A DNA stretch of 20,326 nucleotides from Acanthaster planci (Eukaryota > Echinodermata > Asteroidea > Valvatida > Acanthasteridae): NCBI RefSeq assembly GCF_001949145.1, contig NW_019091464.1, forward strand, positions 313,230-333,555, given 5' to 3'. Below are positions 1 through 8,263 of the stretch, piece by piece (the stretch's first letter is position 1; each line of letters begins with the position of its first letter). The notes beneath the pieces were generated by a model. That model saw only the letters and a list, made by a program, of their open reading frames with translations. It made no database searches and was not told the DNA's origin. The position numbers were made by a program, and so were the translations under genes.

Positions 1-821
1 GGGTTACCCCTCGGTCTCATTTCTTGCTGGATGTATGCTTGCACATGTACATGTACCCTTAACTCAAAGAAAATTAAACTCGCACAATTTCCTTGTACGA
101 AAATTCTGGAATAATTCACATGTTTGAAGAACACTAGACTGCCAGGCTTGTAATGGTATCAATGCTGCAAGACTGACGTTAAAGCCACTGGCTTTGGTCA
201 ACCCAGTCCAGTGGGTATGTGGAACCCTGGATGTATACACATATGTACAGTGCTTTGCAGTGTACTTGTGTCTTCTAAATGACAATTCTTTCAACACATT
301 TTTACATCTGGTTTTGTTTTTCTTATGTTTCAGTTCCATTCACGATTGTATTCATTTTCCCCTGACTTTTGAAAACATTCCAATTGTAAGTTTGCTGTTT
401 GCATATTTTGACATTCATATAGGTGCTTGTATTTGACAGATGTAAATTATTCAAAGGACCCTCCAGGATAGCTTATTTGAATTCTTTAAAGACGGTATTT
501 GTACTGTTTCATAATTACATGTACTGTTATTTTATAGTGAATTACAAATCAGTCTGCTCAATGGCCAAATAACATGCACTGCCACTTTGACAGTGGCCAG
601 GTATGTAGTATTATTAATTATTTGAGACATGGCTCATCTAGTTCTTTTTTCAAAGTTTTCCAGGATTTTAACTTCTTAAATTACAAGTTTGAAGACAAAA
701 AAATATATATTTACGGAATCTGGTTGTAAATGCAAAACTTGCATTCGGACAGAAAAGGCAGAGCTCTATTTATACCGTACAATATTAAGTGTAGTCTTGG
801 TTTCAAGACGTTTGTGCTTAG

Positions 822-1003
822 TAGCGGACACCGTGCATAGTGCACCCCAACGACTCATAATTAGACTGTGCGTCAGCTTGGACTAACGTCTTGGGAATCT
901 TGCAGCAGCGGTTTAACTAGTCTTGGTTTCGAGGCTTGATAGCGGACACCGTGCATACATAGTGCACCCCTAACGACTCATAATTAGACTGTGCGCCAGC
1001 TCG
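822..1003. repeat. Pair of diverged direct repeats with GTCTTGG motifs
   Basis: The block from TAGCGGACACCGTGCATA to GTGCG(T/C)CAGCT at 822-880 recurs at 940-1003 with a 4-base CATA insertion, one extra T and a few substitutions. Each copy is preceded by GTCTTGGTTTC (794 and 920). GTCTTGG also occurs at 888 and 1075. The first copy of the prefix forms a hairpin (794-809) and the last a 15-base palindrome (1075-1089), next to TATATAAAG. Confidence 0.75.
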
Positions 1004-2876
1004 CAATAAGTAAGTAAAAACTAGTTGTGCGCGGGCGCTCTTCAACAGAAATAAAACAACCATCGATTACTGACGTCTTGGGCCAAGACTATATAAAGTG
1101 CATGATGAAATTTACATAAAATCTCCATTATCCTGTTTCTGGTTTAAGTTCTTTAATTCTGCCTCGCTAAATTGTGAAGTTAGCCTGTTGCAACTGCTTG
1201 CTGAATGCATTGATCTGAAACATACAGATCAAAAGGTTAAATAGCCTGATGCGTTGATCATCGCAGATCTTTCTCAAAGGAGACATTTTCCTAAGAATGG
1301 GAGGCCCTATATGTAGCCCATCCCCGCCCCATGCCACGCACCCTCTGGCTTCCAGTTATGTGTCCCAGAGGCTGTAACACCTTATCGTATCATTATGCAC
1401 AGAAGTAAAAGTTCATAGTTTGCCAAATTAATCGTGTTGTAATCGGCCGAGTAACATGCTTAATTCTTGTTTTCATTCTAACTTGAACAGAATAAACAAG
1501 CACACTTGTCTTGTCTCAATGAATTTTTGATTTGGATTCGTAGATTTAATTTAAATGGCTTGAAGTCTCGGTCTCAGTATGAAGAGGACCAGATAAAGGG
1601 CACGAAATAAGACTGAGGGGTACCCCCCTGAAGTCGAATCCCTATACACACTCCAGCCTATTGTTACTCAACACATCCCCCCAGATGTCTGAAAAGAACT
1701 CTCGAGATACCAGTATAACAATGACCAACACAAAGGCGGGGGGGGGGCTCTGTCCCATAGGTTTGCATCAAAGGGTTTCGATGAGTAACCCAGCACTGAA
1801 AACACTTTTCACCGCATCTTTTTGCACACCCATCATTTTCACATGGCACGGGGCTCCTTAAAACATACATGTAATGTCGAATGGTAGAACTTTTGCATTA
1901 GCATATTTCTGGTGCTTAACGACTCCGTGGAAAACTGACGTTCCCACTGCATCATAGGTCCAGATGACAATGTACACTAGTCGCGCTTAAAATATGTGGC
2001 AGTGCATCGATTGATTTTTTAAAGAATGATTCCCAACTTACAAACAGATTCCCTGTCTATTGTGTAAAATGTGGCATTTGAAAGTCAAAGCTTTCAAGAA
2101 TAAACCATGATTTTCAAATTTCTGCTAAGTGTACCACGCTCCAGCTGATGTGATCAGTCAGGTTTAGACACAAGTATAAACCATGAAACTGATTATCTCT
2201 CGTGACTTGTTTATAAAAGGGACCTCAAACTTTTTTCCGATAAGCTTCTAAACGGCTTTTAAAACCTATGTTTCATAACAACCATGTGAAACGACAGCTG
2301 TTTTCAGAGTATTCCATACGAAATTAAATGTTGATTTCACCAGTTGATCGCCCTACGTGTTTTGTACACAATGCCATTGCCCTTTATAACAATCTTCAGA
2401 ACATGTTGAGACGTTTATCACATACATTGGTCTCAGTTTCATTTTTTCCCTCTCGCTAGCCCTCTCTAGTCGCAGAGAGCGTTCGAGTAAATCGTTTACA
2501 GTGACGACAGTGATTTTCAGCGGACCTCTTCGATCCACCATCGTTGATATTGTTCAATTTCCGAAACAGGCACTGTTGCTGTTGAGCCTGAACGTGGCGC
2601 ACGAATGCCTTTGCCCAAACCCAAATTTAAGACTATATATAATACTCCTTTTATGCACATGTCTCCCCTCTGCTCTCTGCGATTTATACCGGTATTTAGT
2701 AGTTTGACATTTTTACGCAAAAGTGGAGAGGCCTAAAAAGACAGCAATCTTCAGAGAACGATCGTGTGAAATGTGACTTTGAGCGCAAGGGATCTTTAAG
2801 AGTGAGCTCAAGCACCCATGGGGTCCAAAACACACCTACTTCGAGCTGGACACACATTTACTGGTGAGGTGCATAT

Positions 2877-2882
2877 TTTAAT
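2877..2882 (-). terminator. Candidate poly(A) signal ATTAAA for the GT31 gene
   Basis: On the minus strand the hexamer ATTAAA occurs about 315 bases past the GT31 stop codon. It is the second most common animal poly(A) signal, but the region is AT-rich and no cleavage site can be shown. Confidence 0.25.
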
Positions 2883-3197
2883 TACAGTAATATGAGTGGA
2901 TAATGATATAACACAGTGTACAACGCAGCTACTGACAAATCAATGTATTTTAGACTCCTGTTCGTCTGGCCAAAGACTGCCCAAATCGCATAAGTTATAG
3001 TGAAACACTGGGCAGTAATAAACAAACCAATTTGTTCTACCCATTTTCACAGTTTGCCCCTGGGTGGGTTGAGAAGCAGATGGAGCAAAGTGACTTTCTC
3101 AGAGATACGAGCACCACAGTCTGACACTGTCGTATGAAGTCTTAACACGACTAAGTGTACAAGTCCAAGCCACAAATCAGTCGACTTTGTGCCGGTG

Positions 3198-4592
3198 TTA
3201 GAATCCCCTGTCGGTGCATTCAGAGTACCTGTGTTTCTCCTCGACCACCTTGTACACATGGACCAGCTCCGTGGGCTCGATGTCGAAGACGAACATCATG
3301 TGCCGGTAGTGGCAAAAGTTCTTCGGCTTCTTGAGCAAGACGAAGTGGTCGTCGTTGGTGATGGGCGCGCCCACGTAGTTGGCTAGGACGCCCACGTAGG
3401 CGTCCTCCATTGCGATAGGGGTGACCGAGCCGAAATGGGGCACCATCCTCTGGACGACATCCATGGAGAGCATGTAGAGCGGTCCTCGGGCCAGATTGGG
3501 GAACACGTTGCCCGGGTAGTCTTGGTTGGGCACATACAGCGGGTCCTGCGTGTCACGGATCGGGCGGTCCTCCCGGAGCATCTTCCCTACGTACAGGTTC
3601 GACGCCATTTTCAGCTTGTCCTGGATCCACGGCACAATCAAGGGCAGGTTGATGTAAACCCTGATGTTGGTCTTGAAGACGTAGAGGGGCCGGCAGGAAT
3701 CGGGGATGTCTTTGTCCGACCACTGGAACCCCAGCATGACCTTCCGGGTCACCTCGGACGACAGGTCGTCGAACTCGCCCTGGAGGATGTCCCCGTAGTT
3801 GTTCGACTCCCGCTCGATCTGGTCGTCCTTGGCAGCAGTCCGCCCCATGACGAAGACGGCCCTCCAACTCAAGGCCAGCGACTTCGCCTCGGCTATTCCG
3901 TTGGGGGCCCCCCACGTGCGTCGGACGGCCGTCCTCGCCAAGACCTCGTTGGGCAAACACACGACAAGGAACAGAACGTAGGGCTTGTCTGGACACAGCA
4001 AGTTCGGCTTACGAATCACGTTCACCGGGAACTCCTTGGGCTTCGGCGGGGGATCACGAGGCAACTCGGGCTTCTTTCTGTTGGCGTCAGGAGCCTGTGG
4101 CAGAGGCTTCCGACCCGGTGGGGGAGGGATCTTCGGAAAGGCTAGAGCTTTGCCCACGGCCTCATCTTGACCGGCGACATTCGGCCGCTGCACATGAGGA
4201 AAGTTCACTTCATCAGCTACATTCAGGCCACGCGGGTCGTCCGCTGGAACCAAGATGTGCTGGAATTTCGGATTTTTGGCTCGCTCGTCGATGCTATCCG
4301 CCGAACCCCCTCCCTTGGCTCTGCTCATCAAGTACACGATGAGCACAGCGGCCAAGATGATAACGGCCAGAGCAAGCGAGGTTGGCCTGCCAGTCAGCGG
4401 GTTGATGAAGGACGGCACCCGGCCACGTCGCTTCTTACCTTTCCCGTTGCTCATGTCGGTGGGTTGAACGGTCGCCGATGAAGCGACCAACACCTTCCCC
4501 TTTCCTGGCGCGTGTGTGCTGTCTGGTTCCCCCGACATTGAAACCTCGTAGGCGGCGAAATGCCGTTTAGTTATAAAGTCTGCAGTAACCAT
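3198..4592 (-). CDS. GT31 beta-1,3-galactosyltransferase-like type II membrane protein with a degenerate DxD motif
   Basis: Uninterrupted 464-codon frame. The first ATG has A at -3 and G at +4, and an in-frame TGA lies just upstream, so the start is well supported; Met19 is a weaker alternative. A short basic cytoplasmic tail is followed by one membrane helix at about residues 72-89, typical of Golgi type II enzymes. Residues about 90-195 form a Lys/Pro-rich stem. The GT31-like domain runs from about 200 to the end: RTAVRRTWG (220-228) matches the family's RxAIRxTWG block, YGDILQGEF (266-274) the DI..DF block, MEDAYVG (395-401) the EDVxxG block. Family members transfer galactose or N-acetylhexosamine in beta-1,3 linkage using Mn2+ held by a DDD/DxD motif. 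Here the equivalent segment reads KTNIRVYIN (307-315), so all three acidic positions are gone. Family assignment is strong; donor, acceptor and activity are unknown. A single coding exon is common in this family. A non-catalytic role, as in the GT31 relative Cosmc, is possible. Confidence 0.88.
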   Translation of the reverse strand: MVTADFITKRHFAAYEVSMSGEPDSTHAPGKGKVLVASSATVQPTDMSNGKGKKRRGRVPSFINPLTGRPTSLALAVIILAAVLIVYLMSRAKGGGSADSIDERAKNPKFQHILVPADDPRGLNVADEVNFPHVQRPNVAGQDEAVGKALAFPKIPPPPGRKPLPQAPDANRKKPELPRDPPPKPKEFPVNVIRKPNLLCPDKPYVLFLVVCLPNEVLARTAVRRTWGAPNGIAEAKSLALSWRAVFVMGRTAAKDDQIERESNNYGDILQGEFDDLSSEVTRKVMLGFQWSDKDIPDSCRPLYVFKTNIRVYINLPLIVPWIQDKLKMASNLYVGKMLREDRPIRDTQDPLYVPNQDYPGNVFPNLARGPLYMLSMDVVQRMVPHFGSVTPIAMEDAYVGVLANYVGAPITNDDHFVLLKKPKNFCHYRHMMFVFDIEPTELVHVYKVVEEKHRYSECTDRGF

Positions 4593-4718
4593 TCTGACTC
4601 ATTGGTGGAAAAAAAAAACCCGCCCGGAGCAGATTTCAGTTTCCAAGCAAATATTTGCTGTAGTCCTTCATTAATAACTCTGACAAAACAGCTGTATATG
4701 TGAAACGTTGCAGACTTA

Positions 4719-4728
4719 ATTTATAAAG
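4719..4728 (-). promoter_or_regulatory. Possible TATA-like element upstream of the GT31 gene
   Basis: A TTTATAAA palindrome lies about 130 bases upstream of the GT31 start codon. The distance would allow a short 5' UTR. No initiator or other core-promoter element is evident and the region is AT-rich, so this could be chance. Confidence 0.2.
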
Positions 4729-6396
4729 TAGCATCGATCACGCTCCGAACTCGTGGCTCACGTCAGTGCGCAGAAATATGCAGAAATCTCAGCTATTTTA
4801 ATACTTATTATGAAGTTCAAAGAATCGATATCATGTAAATGACGAGATGAACATCTGCTATAACTCGACGTAGCGCCAACTGATTGGTCAAAAGATCGAT
4901 CGATGTGCCACGGATGCCGCGCTTACAGCTGTAGGTCTAAATACATGTTGAAGTGAAAAACCTTGTTATGAAACGGACGTTACGTGTGTCAAATTGGCTA
5001 TGGTATTTCGTGGGCTATTGAACCCCCCCCCACTTTTTGTAGTGAGCAAAATAAAAAAAATTGAAGCGGATTGTGAAGCATTTTCCGGCCTCCCCAACGA
5101 CTAAAATGCGCTCAACATTACTCAAAAAGGGAATAACAATTTAAAAGCCATAAATATGCCATTCTGATTAAGATTCTGTGTGAATGTAATACATGTTACA
5201 GATGTACATGAGTATCATGAACATCGACCTTTATATAGCGTCACACGGCGTCCGCCCCCTCCCCCGTCGTTTTTCAAACTTCCATGGCTAGGCAAGTCTC
5301 TCCCCCGACCATTAAATCATATGGATGGCGTAACTGGATTTCTATTAATTAGAAGGGTTCCGCTGTGATAAATTCGTCGGCTTTTCTCCACAACCCGAGC
5401 AAAACTAACATTTGATTCACTTCCTTTCCTTCCAAGGCAAAACTCTCGCACAGGTTTTGTTGTCAAAGGTCTTCTAAGTTCTCAAGATAACAGCGAAGGA
5501 GAAACACACAAGGACATTTTCAACGTAATGTACATGATGTCTTTGGCATTTTCTTTTACGGTTACCGAAGTAATAAAAGCCTGTAAAAACTTGGAAAACC
5601 AGACTCAAATGTCAATATTGAAAAATATCTGAAACGTTCAAGGGGTACAAGGCGTCTCTTCTCGTTAAATTCAAGAAGCAAAGGAAACTTGTCATCTCTG
5701 AATTCTCTCAGTCACTGATTGAAAAAGAGATTTTTTTGGGTGGTTTGATAATGAATACAATTGCTAACTTTGCATGACGGGTGATTCAATTTAAAAATGA
5801 AACTTTTTTTCAAAGTTTTGCAACATATTATAGGTTGTACTGTACAGTTTACAGTAACGTTTGTCTTTTTTGATCAAACAATAGAAAATCTTGGGAAACA
5901 TCATTATTTCAGTTCATTTGAGGCACTTGTACATGTATGTTCTTCCATTGTGAAAGTGAAAATGTAAACTTCAGCAATGTGTCTTTTCTACAAGCATAAC
6001 CACTACAGCTAACACAAACATTCACCGATTGGCCCATTTCAATTTAAGTACTGATTAAAAATGTTTACCAGTCACTTTGATTGTAAACCTTTCACAAACT
6101 TCAAATTTGCGTTACTGAATGAACAATTATTTGATGAACATTTGAAATTTTGGTATTAACCCTGACTTTGAACGTTAGAGATGGATCACATTTGTATGTT
6201 TTTTTTTACACACTTCAACAGTAACCCTTGCTGGAGAGACTTTCTCGTTATACGTTTTCCTCAATCCTCCACAAGCCAGCGCTTTGTTCTTAAATCAGTG
6301 AGGGAGTCTTTGCAGAGAACCTTTATGATGAAAGGATTATAAAACCAAACATTTTGGGGGAACAACAGTCAGAAGAACTCATATACCATCCCAGAA

Positions 6397-6684
6397 GAGT
6401 GGCGTATCCAGCTTTTGGTGCCGGGGGGGGGGGAATTCAAAGGCGAATGGGGCTTCGGGCTTAGTCAACATGATGTTGGGGGAGAAAAATGCCAAAAGCC
6501 TCACTCCCGGTCCCGACATCCTTGCTTTAATTTGCTGGTGTTGTTTTCTTTGGGCTCTGGTGCTAATATTGAATAAATAAATACAATGATTACTTTTCTT
6601 TCCTACTCACCTATTGGAGTGTCATTTGCAAAAAAAAAAATATTTGTGGGAAGGGGTAGTTTCCCCCCTTTGGATACGCCACTT
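6397..6684. mobile_element. hAT-like MITE with 8-base target duplication
   Basis: Ends are inverted copies: AGTGGCGTATCCA at 6398-6410 and its reverse complement at 6671-6683. The flanks are TCCCAGAA (6389-6396) and TCCCAGAG (6685-6692), an 8-base direct repeat with one mismatch, the size made by hAT transposases. About 288 bases, no coding capacity. Contains a long G run near 6423 and A-rich runs. Confidence 0.75.
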
Positions 6685-6893
6685 TCCCAGAGTAATGAAC
6701 AAGAATGACTGAAAAAAAAATCTGGCAGAGAACTTGGTACTCAGAGAGTAATCAACGACCACGCGGAACAGTAAAGACGCTTTTGCACAGTTTCTGCCAC
6801 TACTGACAGACTCTGAAGTAGTCAGCTCAGAAAAGGGAAAAACCATTCAATGACTGCCCGACGTGATATTCCATCCGACATATCTGCCGTTTT

Positions 6894-7145
6894 AGGGTCA
6901 TTCCATGAGGTTGGGGCACAATTCGTGACGCCGTCCTTGTTACATGGGTAACTTTTACCACCTGTCATGACCTGTAGAGTAGGTCATTTACTCTGTAAAA
7001 ATAACATACACCTCTGTATTCAGTCTTGAAAGATAACAATGTCAGTTTGGAATCCACATGCAGGGAAATAGCTCTTCATTTTTACCGAACCCACGTAACA
7101 ATGGACACCGTCACAAATTGTGCCCCAACCTCACGGAATGACTCT
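6894..7145. mobile_element. Foldback-type element with about 55-base inverted ends
   Basis: The left end (6894-6948), from AGGGTCATTCCATGAGG through TTGGGGCACAATTCGTGAC to TTGTTACATGGG, is repeated inverted at 7091-7145 with only a handful of mismatches and one gap. The unique centre is about 140 bases and has no frame. No convincing target duplication is visible, though a TA at the left end exists. Confidence 0.75.
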
Positions 7146-7857
7146 TTCGTGTAAATGTTCTATATCATTCCTCTCATAGCTGGGCCAATGTGCTTGACTT
7201 TGGACACAAAACCCTTTCTTGTCAATAGGAATACCTTTTCTCTCCGCTGTGACACGAGCTGTACCTGAGTTAATTTAAACAAATAAAAACCTGACTTTAT
7301 AGAGCAATAACTTATTTGTGACACTAATCGCAGTACTGGTACGTACATAGAATCTCTGAACCCAAGGCATACACAATCAACATAAAGAAAATATAAAGAC
7401 TCTTATATAAAAATAAAGTATCAATCTCAAAACATACCACGTAATCATATATATCCATGCAACCCAGAAAGCAGTCTTTTTTTCCTATAAAATGTGAGAT
7501 GATATACCGCACAGTGGTGAACAACCGAAAATATTGAACAAAAACTGGCAGATCAGTTTCCTAACAGGGATTTGAAGGGCCACAAACAAAAACAAGCTGA
7601 AAATGGTTAGCAGAAAGCTGAAATTTGAAAAGTTCCCCTCATTATGTACAGAGCAGGTGTACAAACACTGAAATTCACAGGAACAATCTGAAACCCCCAA
7701 AAGTCCCCGAAATCAGCTGAGCTCTCACCTAACGAGTCTTCAACAGATCAAACCAGGACTGAGGACTTGGCAGTCTGTCCTTACAACTTTTTGAGATTTT
7801 TGAGAATTTTTGTGAGCCTTGATACCCTGTATAACCCCAGGATTGGTTGGGGGCTAG

Positions 7858-7906
7858 GATTGGCTGAGCCAATCACAGCCAGAGTTGCCACTCTGGAATG
7901 CCAGAG
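7858..7906. repeat. Cluster of perfect short palindromes in the presumed SWT1-like 3' UTR
   Basis: GATTGGCTGAGCCAATC (7858-7874) is a perfect inverted repeat around one base. CTCTGG-AATG-CCAGAG (7891-7906) is a second hairpin, and CAGAG-TTGCCA-CTCTG (7880-7895) overlaps it as an alternative. They lie about 210-260 bases past the stop codon. Confidence 0.6.
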
Positions 7907-8113
7907 GGGATGACTTCACACCCGTCATCAATGACAAATGTAAATTTTTAACCCAGGTGTGACCCCTCATCGCACGACCTTTCAACCTTGTCTTTTGTTT
8001 GGCTGCATCATGCAAAGTAAATGGCATTCTTCACAATAAGAACATATGCACCGCAAACTGTCTCACCGGCCTTTGAACTGAAACTTGGTAGAGGTCAAAG
8101 GTCATCTCCTAGG

Positions 8114-8263
8114 TCATGAGGGGATTCCGTGGCACTGAGCCAACTTAGTGAGGGCACTGGTCAACTGCACTATTCCATTCTTTAGCAACTGTCGGTTGCT
8201 GAAGACCGTGACAAACTTTTGTAGGGTCAGCGTCGTCAGGCCGTTAAATCTCTCCTTTTCTTG
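8114..8263 (-). CDS. SWT1: SWT1-like exon 15, C-terminus and stop
   Basis: Acceptor TTATCTCAG, then 49 codons and TGA. Contains FNGLTTLTLQKFVTVFSNRQ and ends QLTSALTKLAQCHGIPS. The spacing and the helical Q/L/C pattern agree with the family C-terminus. The protein is shorter past this point than I recall for vertebrate relatives. The 3' UTR would extend below 8114; no clear poly(A) signal was identified. Confidence 0.9.
   Translation of the reverse strand, partial: QEKERFNGLTTLTLQKFVTVFSNRQLLKNGIVQLTSALTKLAQCHGIPS

Larger units (their letters stand above)
1..3197. other. Intergenic or untranslated DNA without a supported gene
   Basis: No frame here shows recognisable protein sequence or a chain of spliceable exons. 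An AATAAA at about 1490-1495 (plus strand) followed by a GT-rich stretch could be the 3' end of a plus-strand gene from the left, but nothing else supports it. The minus-strand part just below 3198 is probably the GT31 3' UTR. Confidence 0.5.
4593..8113. other. Intergenic DNA between the GT31 and SWT1-like genes
   Basis: AT-rich, many stops in all frames. The left end should hold the GT31 promoter and 5' UTR, the right end the SWT1-like 3' UTR. Apart from the two transposon-like elements and the palindromes near 7858-7906 listed separately, I see nothing. Confidence 0.6.

Noticed and set aside
331-387. Exon-like segment between TTTCAG and GTAAGT on the plus strand
   Set aside because: Good splice-like borders, but only 50-odd bases, with no partner exon and no recognisable protein.
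3435-4145. Plus-strand open frame of 236 codons
   Set aside because: It is the antisense shadow of the GC-rich GT31 coding sequence; its composition (many His, Arg, Val, Pro) has no domain and the minus frame carries the family motifs.
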